64,000 nucleotides of DNA from Megamonas funiformis (GTDB taxonomy: Bacteria; Bacillota; Negativicutes; Selenomonadales; Selenomonadaceae), in contig NZ_CP048627.1 of assembly GCF_010669225.1 (NCBI RefSeq), positions 2,245,292-2,309,291 of the forward strand, written 5' to 3'. Positions 8,817-17,291 of this stretch are shown here, piece after piece. How positions within the stretch are numbered: position 1 is the first letter of the stretch; each line of letters opens with the position of its first letter. The notes under the pieces are model-generated. The model ran no database searches and was not told where the DNA came from. It worked only from the letters and a program-made list of their open reading frames with translations. Both the position numbers and the translations under genes were made by a program.

Positions 8817-10190
8817 TTATAAACCATATCTTCTACTATAATTATATAAAGTATAACCAAAGCTGATCATTATACCTAAGATAAAACCGATAGCTACAAC
8901 TAATTTTTTATTTGGCTTAGCTGGCATATCTTCTTTTGGCAGATCTGCTGCATCGATGATCTGAATATCCATGGAATCTTTTGCTTCTTGAATTCTAGTC
9001 TGTTCATAATTCTGTACAAGCGAAGTATATACTTGACCTGCGATTTTAGCATTACGTTCTAAACGCATATATTCTACACTATCAGCAGATAATGTAGCTA
9101 TACTTTCTTGTGCTTCTGCTTGTTTTGCTTTCAAAGCTTCTAGAGAAGCATTATTTACAGATATCTGTACTTCTGTACTGATTTTATCTTTTAAAAGATT
9201 AGATTGCACTGGACTTAAAGTCACAGATTGAGAATTTACAGCCTTTGCTATCTCATCAGATAATGATTTTTCTAGGCTATTTAATTCTTCTTTCGCTTTA
9301 ATCACATCTGGATGTTCATCAGTAAATTGTTGCTGAAGTCCTACAAGTTCTACACGTTTATTGACTATAGACTCACGGATATTGCCGATATTTGTATTAT
9401 CAGATACATTATATTCTAATAAAGAAGCATTCTGCTGTTCCAATTGACTCGTCACACCAGCAAGTTTCGCACTATCACCTTCACTCTGCGCTTGAAGCTG
9501 AGCAATGGTTGTATCATAATTATTTAAATTAGCAATAATAGCTTTTGCTTGTTCATCCGGTGCATAGATTTTATGTTCTTGCTGATAAGCAGCTAATTTA
9601 TTTTCTGCTGTTTCCATCTCTTCTTTTGCAATTTTTATACGTTCATCAAGGAATTTCAAAGTAGTAGAATTATCTTCTTTGTTTAATTTAGTCATCAATG
9701 CTAAGAAATTATCTGCTACCCCTTGAGAGATCCTCTGTGCTTCTTCTGGAGTTTTACCATAAGCTGATATAGTTATTAAATCTGTCTTTTTAATATTAGT
9801 AACTTCTAAATTTTTCTTTGCAAAACCTTCTGCTGTTAATTTTTCTTTATCTTCATCAGGTAAATCCAATTCAGCAATAATAGGCTCTAAAACTTCACGA
9901 GATTTCATAAGTTCTATATAAGATTCAGGTGAACCGGAACTTCCTCCCCCTATATCTATACCAAAGCCAGCTGCCATAGCTGCATAACCAGCCATAGAAG
10001 AACTACTACCAGATTTTACACGCACAAGTGTAGTAGATTGATAAGATTTTGGTAAAACAAAAGCTACTATAGTGGCAATAATAGTACAAATTACTATTAT
10101 CGCTATAACTATCATTTTCTTTTCTATCATTAAAGAAAACAATTTTTTTAAATCAATTGTATCATTATCATTTGCATTATTTATATCCAT
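8817..10190 (-). CDS. Wzz-type polysaccharide chain-length / export protein
   Basis: The 457-residue inner-membrane protein has a Wzz domain at the N-terminus with a membrane segment at about residues 29-51, a long periplasmic coiled-coil region (about 170-390, many Glu/Gln/Lys/Ala heptads), and a second membrane segment at about 430-450. The proline-rich DMPAKPNKKLVVA before it matches the PxxP motif of the polysaccharide co-polymerase family. There is no C-terminal Walker kinase domain, so it is not a Wzc-type autokinase. It would set chain length or bridge to the outer-membrane exporter encoded directly upstream, 14 bases away. A glycine-serine run (MAGYAAMAAGFG, then GGGSSG) after the first segment is typical for some members. 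Confidence 0.9.
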   Translation of the reverse strand: MDINNANDNDTIDLKKLFSLMIEKKMIVIAIIVICTIIATIVAFVLPKSYQSTTLVRVKSGSSSSMAGYAAMAAGFGIDIGGGSSGSPESYIELMKSREVLEPIIAELDLPDEDKEKLTAEGFAKKNLEVTNIKKTDLITISAYGKTPEEAQRISQGVADNFLALMTKLNKEDNSTTLKFLDERIKIAKEEMETAENKLAAYQQEHKIYAPDEQAKAIIANLNNYDTTIAQLQAQSEGDSAKLAGVTSQLEQQNASLLEYNVSDNTNIGNIRESIVNKRVELVGLQQQFTDEHPDVIKAKEELNSLEKSLSDEIAKAVNSQSVTLSPVQSNLLKDKISTEVQISVNNASLEALKAKQAEAQESIATLSADSVEYMRLERNAKIAGQVYTSLVQNYEQTRIQEAKDSMDIQIIDAADLPKEDMPAKPNKKLVVAIGFILGIMISFGYTLYNYSRRYGL

Positions 10191-10204
10191 TATTTCACTC
10201 CTAA

Positions 10205-10954
10205 TTAATCAGTCAATGCTCTATACGTACTATATACATTGATAAGTGGTAATACGTCTTTATGGAAGTCAATTTTATTGGATTTAGGAATATATAAGAT
10301 ATCTCCATCTTCTAAGGCAAAATTCTGACTGATATCATGTTTTTCTATATAATCTTTAATATTGGCTTCTTTCACATACATAACGCCATCATCTATACGA
10401 ATAACTTGTACTTTTTTGATACGACCATATGTAGTCACCCATTCAGCTTTAGAGATAGCTGCTAATACATTCATATCATCAGAAGCTAATTCCACTGTTC
10501 CTGGAGCATTCACTTCTCCCAATACCTGTACTTTTCTAGGTCCATAGTTAGTGACGATTATTGACATATCTGGTATTTTAATATATCTGCCAAATTTCGC
10601 AGTCAATACTTGTTTTGCTTCTTCAATAGTTAGACCTGCTAATTTCACGCTACCTGCATAAGGTAAATTTACATAGCCATCTGTACCGATCATAATGCTA
10701 TCCAAGCCTTGAGCATCTTTGTAGCCTATAATTCTAATTGATATCGTATCATATTTATATAAACGATAATGTTCATCATAATCATCCAATGATTTTATTG
10801 ATGCTGGTTTAAACACTGAAGTATCTGTTGCATCCATAATCACTGCACTATCAGCAATATTTGTATATACATCTTCTGGCGCTGCAAAAGCAGTAGTTGA
10901 TAATGCTGATACTAATAAAGCTGTAACTATCGCTTTTTTATAAAATCTTCCCAT
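10205..10954 (-). CDS. Periplasmic polysaccharide export protein, Wza-like (short)
   Basis: A signal peptide of about 24 residues ends TTAFA, followed by a Poly_export domain (about 55-130) with VNLPYAGSVKLAGLT and one SLBB-type domain (about 135-230) with VQVLGEVNAPGTV. It would form part of the outer-membrane export channel. At about 249 residues it is much shorter than E. coli Wza, has no lipobox Cys and no C-terminal amphipathic helix to span the outer membrane, so another protein may supply the pore. I chose the ATG at 10954 because GGAGG lies five bases before it; the frame opens 12 bases earlier at a GTG without a site. A TATAAT on the minus strand at 11016-11011 probably belongs to the operon promoter. 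Confidence 0.88.
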   Translation of the reverse strand: MGRFYKKAIVTALLVSALSTTAFAAPEDVYTNIADSAVIMDATDTSVFKPASIKSLDDYDEHYRLYKYDTISIRIIGYKDAQGLDSIMIGTDGYVNLPYAGSVKLAGLTIEEAKQVLTAKFGRYIKIPDMSIIVTNYGPRKVQVLGEVNAPGTVELASDDMNVLAAISKAEWVTTYGRIKKVQVIRIDDGVMYVKEANIKDYIEKHDISQNFALEDGDILYIPKSNKIDFHKDVLPLINVYSTYRALTD

Positions 10955-11120
10955 AAAATCCTCCACAAATTTTATTATTAATTTATAAATCCATTCTTAA
11001 CTAATTCTATATTATATCATATATATGTAAAAATCCACTACTATATTATTTCCTTATTTTATATTTATATTTTTCAAAAGATATAATTTTCCTAATAATA
11101 TCAAATATAAACTTAGATAT

Positions 11121-11152
11121 AAAAAACTCTAGAATATAAATCCTAGAGTTTT
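11121..11152 (-). terminator. Terminator of the NhaC-type antiporter gene
   Basis: A ten-base stem (AAAACTCTAG with CTAGAGTTTT) is closed by a ten-base loop and followed on the minus strand by TT and A+T-rich sequence. It lies 15 bases after the antiporter stop and before the wza promoter region. Confidence 0.75.
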
Positions 11153-11167
11153 CTTAATTAATCTTTA

Positions 11168-12655
11168 TTAATCTTTCATTAAAACTTTATAAATATAAAT
11201 CATAGCTATAGCTAATAAAACAAAACCAGATACTACACCAATCCAACCATTACCAGCAATACCAGCTACTAAATAACCTACAAATGCACAACTAGCTACT
11301 ACGATTACATATGGAACCTGTGTACTTACATGGTCGATATGGCTACATTGAGCCCCCGCAGAAGCTAAGATAGTTGTATCAGATATTGGTGATACATGGT
11401 CACCACCTACAGCACCAGCTAATACTGCTGCTACTGTAACCACTAAGAGATGAGCATCAGTAGATACTACAGCAAGTGCGATAGGAATCAAGATACCGAA
11501 TGTACCCCAAGAAGTACCAGTAGCAAAAGCAAGACCGATAGCTACAAGGAAGAATACTGCTGGCATGAACATACCTACAGTAGCATTATTGGATACGATA
11601 CCGCCAACATAACCACCGATATTTAAATAATCTTCACCACAAACACCAGATAAGCTCCAAGCAAGACATAAGATAAAGATAGCTGGAGTCATAGCTCTAA
11701 AACCTTGATTAAAACATTCACAGAATTTACCAAAGCGAAGCACCCCACGTGGTACATAGAGTAAAAATGTGAATACTAAAGCGATAAAGGAACCAATTAC
11801 TAGACCTCTGGCAGATTCACAATTTGCAAAAGCATCAGATACACTAGCACCATCTAAAATACCGCCAGTATAAAGCATACCGAAGATACAGCCACCGATT
11901 AAAACGATAAGTGGCAATAATAAATCTAAGATTTTACCATTACCTACTATTTCCATCTGTTCTTCTTTATATTCTTCAGGAATAATTAATTTACCATTGC
12001 TTCTTTGTTCTAAAGTCTTCATAGCGGCAAAATCTTTACCTGTCCAAATCAAGAACAACATAAAGATAATAGTAAACCATGCATACATATTAAAAGGAAT
12101 TGTCTGCAAGAATAAGGAGAAACCATCAATAGCACTGTCTTCTGGAAGTGAAGAACTAACTGCTGCTGCCCAGCTAGATACTGGAGCGATAATACAAATT
12201 GGTGCTGCTGTAGCATCGATGATATAAGCGAGTTTTGCACGAGTTACATTAAATTTATCAGTAACAGGTCGCATAACTGTACCTACAGTCAAACAGTTAA
12301 AATAGTCATCGATAAAGATAACTACCCCTAAGATAGAAGTAACGAGTAAGGAACTGCGTTTTCCTCTGATTACACTTGCTGCCCATTCACCATAAGCACG
12401 AGAAGCACCAGAGCGAGCAATAGCTGCTACAATAATACCTAATAAGACCAAAAATACTAAAATATATACATTTCCGCCAACTTTATCGGACATAATTGCA
12501 AAAAATGTATCAATAGCAGCTAATAAATCAAAGCCTGTGAACATTAAAGCCCCTACAAAGATACCCACAATCAACGACATGTATACTTCTTTTGTCGCCA
12601 AAGCCAATACTATGGTAATTATCGGAGGCAATAGCGACCATGCTGATTCAACCAT
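11168..12655 (-). CDS. nhaC: Na+/H+ antiporter, NhaC family
   Basis: The 495-residue, strongly hydrophobic protein has about 11-12 membrane segments. It shows the NhaC-family landmarks: ALATKEVYMSLIVGIFVGA near the N-terminus, FIDDYFNCLTVG in the middle (the acidic pair of the transport path) and GDHVSPISDTTILAS near residue 410. It exchanges internal Na+ (or another cation, or a substrate) for external H+ in the inner membrane. Some close relatives carry amino acids or malate/lactate, so the ion specificity is inferred. It is monocistronic: its own promoter lies at 12739-12712 and its terminator at 11152-11121. Length is normal. Confidence 0.85.
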   Translation of the reverse strand: MVESAWSLLPPIITIVLALATKEVYMSLIVGIFVGALMFTGFDLLAAIDTFFAIMSDKVGGNVYILVFLVLLGIIVAAIARSGASRAYGEWAASVIRGKRSSLLVTSILGVVIFIDDYFNCLTVGTVMRPVTDKFNVTRAKLAYIIDATAAPICIIAPVSSWAAAVSSSLPEDSAIDGFSLFLQTIPFNMYAWFTIIFMLFLIWTGKDFAAMKTLEQRSNGKLIIPEEYKEEQMEIVGNGKILDLLLPLIVLIGGCIFGMLYTGGILDGASVSDAFANCESARGLVIGSFIALVFTFLLYVPRGVLRFGKFCECFNQGFRAMTPAIFILCLAWSLSGVCGEDYLNIGGYVGGIVSNNATVGMFMPAVFFLVAIGLAFATGTSWGTFGILIPIALAVVSTDAHLLVVTVAAVLAGAVGGDHVSPISDTTILASAGAQCSHIDHVSTQVPYVIVVASCAFVGYLVAGIAGNGWIGVVSGFVLLAIAMIYIYKVLMKD

Positions 12656-12711
12656 TCATTTCCATCCTTTCTTATATATACAAATTATAAATAGTTAAAA
12701 ACAATAGCTAT

Positions 12712-12739
12712 ATTATACCATCTATAGACTATTTGGCAA
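12712..12739 (-). promoter_or_regulatory. Promoter of the NhaC-type gene
   Basis: On the minus strand TTGCCA and TATAAT are separated by 16 bases, placing transcription start about 50 bases before the antiporter start codon. Read from the sequence; not tested. Confidence 0.6.
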
Positions 12740-12820
12740 AATGCTTTTTGATAACAATATCCTGTCCTTAGTAAAACAAATCAATTATAATACCTAATAT
12801 AATATCTAAATTAATTCAAC

Positions 12821-12849
12821 TTGTTTTGCCATATTCATTGTAGTATAAT
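12821..12849 (+). promoter_or_regulatory. Promoter of the antisense antitoxin RNA
   Basis: TTGTTT and a perfect TATAAT are separated by exactly 17 bases on the plus strand. No plus-strand coding gene follows; the transcript would run into the 3' end of the small toxin gene and stop at the hairpin near 12950. Confidence 0.65.
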
Positions 12850-12852
12850 AAA

Positions 12853-12901
12853 CAAAGAAGAGAATAAACTGATGTTTGCCGATGTCAGCCCTCTTCTTAT
12901 A
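12853..12901 (-). terminator. Likely terminator of the toxin mRNA
   Basis: On the minus strand AAGAAGAG pairs with CTCTTCTT, with an inner CTGA/TCAG pair, and is followed by TGTTTATT. The same palindrome forms a 5' hairpin in the plus-strand antisense RNA, a common arrangement in convergent type I toxin-antitoxin pairs. Confidence 0.55.
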
Positions 12902-12952
12902 GTGTTATTGTTGAAGAAGAGGCTGTCCATCAAGATGGCTTCTTTTTTATTT
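12856..12952 (+). ncRNA. Predicted antisense antitoxin RNA (RatA/SR4-like in position)
   Basis: A roughly 95-nt RNA is predicted from the promoter at 12821-12849 to a terminator formed by GAAGAAG...CTTCTT with an inner CCATC/GATGG stem and a run of T at 12941-12948. It is fully complementary to the 3' untranslated region of the toxin mRNA on the other strand. That is the geometry of the Bacillus txpA/RatA and bsrG/SR4 pairs, where the antisense RNA promotes decay or blocks translation of the toxin message. No coding potential is seen in it. Confidence 0.6.
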
Positions 12953-12957
12953 TAAAA

Positions 12958-13035
12958 TCAATTAAAATAAGAAAGTATAGTAAATACAAGCGTTAATAAA
13001 GATATTATCAAAGACAATACTTCATAATTCGTCAT
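12958..13035 (-). CDS. TxpA/BsrG-like putative holin-like toxin (25 aa)
   Basis: A 25-codon ORF starts at ATG 13035 behind a near-perfect Shine-Dalgarno (GGGAGGTGG, five bases before the ATG) and stops at TGA 12958. The peptide begins MTNYEVLSLIISLLTL and ends TILSYFN: a short polar start with the YExLSLxI pattern, then a single membrane helix. This is the look of the putative holin-like toxin family (Hol_Tox, which includes TxpA and BsrG), whose members insert in the membrane and are silenced by an antisense RNA. The predicted antisense RNA is present on the plus strand. It is one of the shortest versions, lacking the usual basic tail. Toxicity is inferred. Confidence 0.75.
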   Translation of the reverse strand: MTNYEVLSLIISLLTLVFTILSYFN

Positions 13036-13102
13036 ATTTACCACCTCCCTAAAAGAGAGGCATGACACATCAATTTATTCCCTATGCCAAGAATTATATC
13101 AT

Positions 13103-13137
13103 AAAGACAAGTATTTTACTTGTCTTTTTATTTTTAT
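13103..13137 (+). terminator. Plus-strand hairpin upstream of the toxin gene
   Basis: AAAGACAAGTA and TACTTGTCTTT form a perfect 11-bp stem with a TTT loop, followed by TTATTTTTAT on the plus strand. It lies about 65 bases upstream of the toxin start. It would stop plus-strand read-through of the antitoxin transcript; on the minus strand it sits next to a TATAAT (13098-13093) that probably belongs to the toxin promoter. Confidence 0.6.
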
Positions 13138-13140
13138 CAT

Positions 13141-13180
13141 AAAAATAAAAAAATAGGTTTAGATATAAAATCTAAACCTA
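13141..13180 (-). terminator. Terminator of the TDT transporter gene
   Basis: TAGGTTTAGAT and ATCTAAACCTA form a perfect 11-bp stem with a five-base loop, followed on the minus strand by TTTTTTTATTTTT. It lies 40 bases after the transporter stop codon. Confidence 0.85.
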
Positions 13181-13220
13181 AATAGTATTAAGGTATATTC
13201 TTATAATTTTGAAGGCTTCA

Positions 13221-14195
13221 TTATTTAACAATATTAGTTATAGTACCAAAAACAGTTTTTGCTCTATCCCCCATATTTACAATCATTTGTTCATGTAAGA
13301 ATTTCAAATATCTGATGAACACATAAGTTACAATCGCTGTAGCTAAGATAGTTTCTACTCCTACTACATAATTTAAAATACCAGGTACTGCTATATTGAT
13401 TTCATTTAAATAACTAACAGTCTGACGAAGTGCAATCGCAGTAATAACAAATGGGAAAGTAAATGCTGCATAGCTTGGATAGAATTTTAATTTTAAAAGT
13501 TTTGGCATCTGTGTAAGCACTGCCACAAATAATCCTTGAGCTAATATCTGCATAATCACAATCATGATTAAAGATTTATCAGCAACACAAGCAAGATATC
13601 CTGCTAAACTTAAACTCATTGGTGCAGTATAGATACAAAATAAAGGTTTTGCTGGTTCAGCGATTGCATGTTTACTGCAATAACGGATAGTAACAAGAGC
13701 GAATAATATCATATACATAGTGAAACCAAACCAGAAAATATATTCACCTAAATTGTGGTGATTAAAAGTAGGTGCTGTAACAGACGCTACCACAATACCT
13801 ACATATGCTATAAAATATGTTGGGAAAACATCTCTTAATTCAAAATTGATGATATAGCGATAAGTGAACCATGCCATCAACATAAAATGACCACAAATCG
13901 CCCCATACCAAACTACTTCACTAGCTATAGGTGCAAACGGAAAAGTATAAGTGCAAAGCTGCATAATCGCCATAAAGAAAGTAGCAAACACACTGGCAAA
14001 AATAGAACTTCCATTCAAATCATTTTTCATCATCTGCGGATGTAAAATAATTTTACTAAATAACAACACCCCTAAAAACGCAGAACTAATACCGCAAGCA
14101 TATTTCAAAATCATGGAATATGGTGCAAGCAAATTGCCAAGAGCTGCTAGTCCAAGCATCACCCCAGCAGTAGGTACAGGAACTTTTCTAATCAT
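13221..14195 (-). CDS. TDT family transporter (TehA / malic acid transporter-like)
   Basis: The 324-residue protein has about ten membrane segments. It begins with VPVPTAGVMLGLAALGNLL, the usual opening of the tellurite-resistance/dicarboxylate transporter (TDT) family; the Pro and Gly-rich first helix and FSKIILHPQ after the second helix fit family members. Substrates of related proteins include C4-dicarboxylates, sulfite and, for TehA, tellurite or anions through an SLAC1-like channel, so the cargo here is unknown. It is a single-gene unit with a strong terminator behind it. The start is preceded by GAAAGAAGG at 12 bases. Confidence 0.8.
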   Translation of the reverse strand: MIRKVPVPTAGVMLGLAALGNLLAPYSMILKYACGISSAFLGVLLFSKIILHPQMMKNDLNGSSIFASVFATFFMAIMQLCTYTFPFAPIASEVVWYGAICGHFMLMAWFTYRYIINFELRDVFPTYFIAYVGIVVASVTAPTFNHHNLGEYIFWFGFTMYMILFALVTIRYCSKHAIAEPAKPLFCIYTAPMSLSLAGYLACVADKSLIMIVIMQILAQGLFVAVLTQMPKLLKLKFYPSYAAFTFPFVITAIALRQTVSYLNEINIAVPGILNYVVGVETILATAIVTYVFIRYLKFLHEQMIVNMGDRAKTVFGTITNIVK

Positions 14196-14497
14196 AATAT
14201 AAAGCCTTCTTTCATAAATTATCTTATTTATAATTTCTTAATTAATATCTCGTTCAACCTTGACCTTATATTATCATATATTCATCCATAAGTAAAATAT
14301 ATTATTTACTTTAAAACAATATGTAAATACCTATTTATAAAAATAGAAAAATCACCATAATATAAATCTTATATTATAAATATAAAATCTATACTATGAG
14401 GAAAATCTTTAATAACACCAAATTTTTCCCCTATTTTAGCATCTTTTTACGCTAACCATCAAACTTATCAATAAATAATTTGTTATTTTTCCGCATT

Positions 14498-14629
14498 ATA
14501 AAATTTAGTGGTAATCGTAAGATTATTGAAAAATATTATCATTGAATACGCCTTTTGCTTAACTGTTTGAGCGTAGCGAGTTTTAAGCTTTGTATGAAAT
14601 GATAATTTTTTTCAAAGCTAAAATTTTAT
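14498..14629 (+). repeat. Constant-loop foldback element, copy a
   Basis: Outer arms ATAAAATTTAGT / GCTAAAATTTTAT and inner arms TTGAAAAATATTATCATT / AATGATAATTTTTTTCAA enclose a six-base stem GCTTAA/TTAAGC that presents the loop CTGTTTGAGCGTAGCGAGTT. It is the closest relative of copy e at 21413-21545, with which it shares arm sequence but differs at paired positions. Confidence 0.7.
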
Positions 14630-15237
14630 CTGCGGTGGCTTTCTTTGGTTCGTTTCTTTGCCACCAAAGAAATGAACACCTATATCTACTGAAAAATTCG
14701 CTAACGTGAGGAACATTTGCTTATTATTTTTTATTTAAAAACTAATAATAAAAAATTCCCTATAATATAAATCTTATATTACTATTATAAAATCTATATT
14801 ACAGGGAAATTATAATCTGTAACTTTCCTCGCGTTAGCAGACTTTTACGGTAGCCATAGGTTAATAAAATCAATATCGCGAGGCGGTTTCTTTGGTTCGT
14901 TTTTTTACCATTAAAGAAATGAACATTTACATCTTATGAGGAACATCTTCTAATAATACCAATTTTTTCCCGCATTTTAGCATCTTTTTACGGTAGCCTT
15001 AAGGCTATCATAAAAAGTGCGTGAGCGGGTGGTTTCTTTTGCTTCGTTTTCTTTACCACTAAAGAAAATGAATACCTATATTTTTTCAAAGCTTAAATTT
15101 TATCTACGATAGCTTTCTTTGGTTTGTTTCTTTGCCACCAAATAAATGAACACCTACATTTTTATACTTACTTTTCTTTCATGAGCAAGAAAAGTAACAA
15201 AAGAACTCTACCTCTCGATACCAATTTTTCTTTGTCC

Positions 15238-15317
15238 ATTATAAAACCATATCTATAACGCTCTAAACTCACTTCGCTCAAACAGTAGAGCTAAATTCAT
15301 AGATATGGTTTTATAAT
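15238..15317 (-). repeat. Constant-loop foldback element, copy b
   Basis: A perfect 19-bp arm (ATTATAAAACCATATCTAT at 15238-15256, its complement at 15299-15317) and an inner GCTCTA/TAGAGC stem present the constant loop, here on the minus strand with one change (GCGAAGTGAG). Arm sequence is unrelated to that of the other copies. Confidence 0.75.
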
Positions 15318-15519
15318 TCCCAATAGCTTTCAGCTACCGAAAAATTCGCTAACGTGAGGAATATTTGCTTATTATTTTTTATTAAAAAACTAATAATAAA
15401 AAATCCTCATAATATAAATTTTATATTATAAATATAAAATCTACACTATGAGGAAAATCTTCTAATAATACCAATTTTTTCCCGCATTTTAGCATCTTTT
15501 TATGGTAGCCATAAGGCTA

Positions 15520-15611
15520 TTGGCAAAGATAAAAATATGGCTACGTTTTTAGTTCTACTGTTTGAGCCTTGCGAGTTTAGAACGTTGTTGACATATTTTT
15601 ATCTTTGACAA
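15520..15611 (+). repeat. Constant-loop foldback element, copy c
   Basis: A perfect 16-bp arm (CAAAGATAAAAATATG at 15524-15539, complement at 15592-15607), extended by three more pairs after a mismatch, and an inner GTTCTA/TAGAAC stem enclose the loop CTGTTTGAGCCTTGCGAGTT. It is the inverse of copy d at 21255-21346. Confidence 0.75.
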
Positions 15612-15688
15612 AGTAAAAAGTGCGTGAGCGGGTGGTTTTCTTTTTGGTTCATTTTTCTTTTGCACAAAAGAAAAACGAACATTAACCA

Positions 15689-17140
15689 TTATTTATCTAA
15701 TTTTTCGATAACACCTTTAATTAATTTTACATGAGGAACTAATGTTTTTAATTCCAATCTTTCATTTGGGCTATGAATATCTATGTTGTTTGGTCCAATA
15801 GAAATTATATCTAAGTTTGGATTTTTAGCATAGAAATAGCTACATTCAAGACCTGCATGAATGGATTTTGCTTTCATATCAAAACCATTTTGTTCTTTGA
15901 AAGTTTCTAATACTACATGTTTTAATTGGCTATCTGAATTTGCAGGCCAACCAGGAGCAGGTTCTCCGCTTACAACACGAATACCACAGCGTTTACCCAA
16001 TTGAATATAAATATTTGCAATTTCTCTAGTCAATGCATCTACAGCACTTCTTGGGAATACAGATATTTCCACTGCATTTTCTTTAGTAACAACAGGACCG
16101 ATATTTGCAGATAATTCTACTAAGCCTTCTTCAACTTGAGACATCTTGAGTACGCCAGTCATGCTCAAATTGATGAAGTCCACAATACTGCTTGCATCTT
16201 CTTCAGACATTACACGTTCTGGAAGTTCACAAGGAACACAAGTAACTGTGAAATTCTTCTCTACATTGCCATAAGCAGCTTTTAAATAATCTGTGATTTT
16301 AGCTACTACTACATCAAATACTTTCACATTGGAAAGTGGGGAAGTGAATACAAATTCAGCTTCAGATGGAATCACATTTCTTGCTTTTAAACTGCTGATA
16401 CTTGCAAGTTCAATTTCTGTTTTTTTCATGATACTATTGATTGCTTGAGCAATGATTTTTACAGCATTAGCATAACCACAATTGATAGCTTCACCAGAAT
16501 GACCACCATGTAAATCTTTGACTACAAATTTATAAGCAGAACGATGTTCTGGTTTATGCCATGTAATACGACGTTCTGCATCAACATTTACACTGCCTGC
16601 ACTAGACAAAGTGAGCACATCAAAAGCTTCAGAATCACAGTTTATAAGATATTTTGCATCTAATAAATACTTTTCATCTAAAGCTTTTGCCCCAGTCATG
16701 CCCTGTTCTTCATCTACAGTGAAAATAGCACGAATAGGACCATGATTGAAATCTTGTTGTAATAAATACATAGCTACTGCTACGCCAATACCATCATCAG
16801 CACCAAGACTAGTACCATCAGCACGTAAAAATTCACCATCATTGATAATTTTAATAGGGCTTGTCAGTGGATCATATTGCACGCCTTTAGCTGCTACGCA
16901 TACCATATCCATATGACCTTGAATAATTACACGTGGCCAAGTTTCACAACCTTTTGCTGCATCTTTATCAATGATTAAATTAAATTTTTCATCTTGAACT
17001 ACTTTGCAACCAAAAGATAAAGCACGTTCTTTCAAAAAATTACTTACTGCTTCTTCATGATTTGATTTACGTGGAATAGCTGCTAAATTGCTAAATTCAG
17101 CTAATACGCCATCCATAATTTCTTTATCAGTTAAAGACAT
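15689..17140 (-). CDS. pepD: Aminoacyl-histidine dipeptidase (Xaa-His dipeptidase, M20C)
   Basis: The 483-residue cytosolic metallopeptidase cleaves dipeptides such as carnosine and other Xaa-His. It has the M20 zinc site in order: QGHMDMVC near residue 76, LGADDGIGVAVA near residue 118 (bridging Asp) and DEEQGMTGA near residue 148 (catalytic Glu pair), then a lid domain with LHGGHSGEAI, and a late His in KSIHAGLECSYF near residue 425. Length matches the family. The start has GAGGTG eight bases upstream. It is monocistronic, lying between the repeat block and the amt-glnB terminator. The stop is directly next to a copy of the repeat array, so no dedicated terminator is evident. Confidence 0.93.
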   Translation of the reverse strand: MSLTDKEIMDGVLAEFSNLAAIPRKSNHEEAVSNFLKERALSFGCKVVQDEKFNLIIDKDAAKGCETWPRVIIQGHMDMVCVAAKGVQYDPLTSPIKIINDGEFLRADGTSLGADDGIGVAVAMYLLQQDFNHGPIRAIFTVDEEQGMTGAKALDEKYLLDAKYLINCDSEAFDVLTLSSAGSVNVDAERRITWHKPEHRSAYKFVVKDLHGGHSGEAINCGYANAVKIIAQAINSIMKKTEIELASISSLKARNVIPSEAEFVFTSPLSNVKVFDVVVAKITDYLKAAYGNVEKNFTVTCVPCELPERVMSEEDASSIVDFINLSMTGVLKMSQVEEGLVELSANIGPVVTKENAVEISVFPRSAVDALTREIANIYIQLGKRCGIRVVSGEPAPGWPANSDSQLKHVVLETFKEQNGFDMKAKSIHAGLECSYFYAKNPNLDIISIGPNNIDIHSPNERLELKTLVPHVKLIKGVIEKLDK

Positions 17141-17211
17141 AAGCTACACCTCGATTTTGATAATATATTATATTATAGCATAAAATATATTTATTTTAAC
17201 TTTATACAAGA

Positions 17212-17243
17212 TAAAAAAAAGAAGTTAGGCAATACCTAACTTC
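17212..17243 (-). terminator. Terminator downstream of glnB
   Basis: GAAGTTAGG and CCTAACTTC form a stem with a short loop, followed on the minus strand by eight T. It ends the amt-glnB transcript about 160 bases after the glnB stop. Confidence 0.85.
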
Positions 17244-17291
17244 TCTTTCGTATATTCATTTATAAGTTATTTAATAAGCTAAAAAATATCC

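Larger units (their letters stand above)
14196..15688. repeat. Gene-free block of interspersed foldback repeats
   Basis: No coding gene is credible in these 1.5 kb. The block is a mosaic of repeated modules. (1) Constant-loop foldbacks at 14498, 15238 and 15520 are listed separately. (2) A module with ATAATATAAAT...TATATTATAAATA hairpins closed by CCTCATA/TATGAGG occurs around 14357-14402 and 15403-15453, a related copy at 14760-14805. (3) GCATTTTAGCATCTTTTTA is followed by a GGTAGCC at 14973 and 15484, with a diverged copy at 14434. (4) TTCGCTAACGTGAGGAA is at 14697 and 15346. (5) GTGCGTGAGCGGGTGG is at 15018 and 15621. (6) Hairpins of the type TTTCTTTGGTTCGTTTC...CCACCAAAGAAA lie near 14640, 14886, 15035, 15116 and 15640. 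The same modules recur at 21165-21610. Confidence 0.85.

Noticed and set aside
14196-15688. Possible CRISPR array or integron attC array in the repeat block
   Set aside because: Repeats are of several kinds, unevenly spaced and in both orientations, without uniform spacers; no cas, integrase or attC core sites are present.
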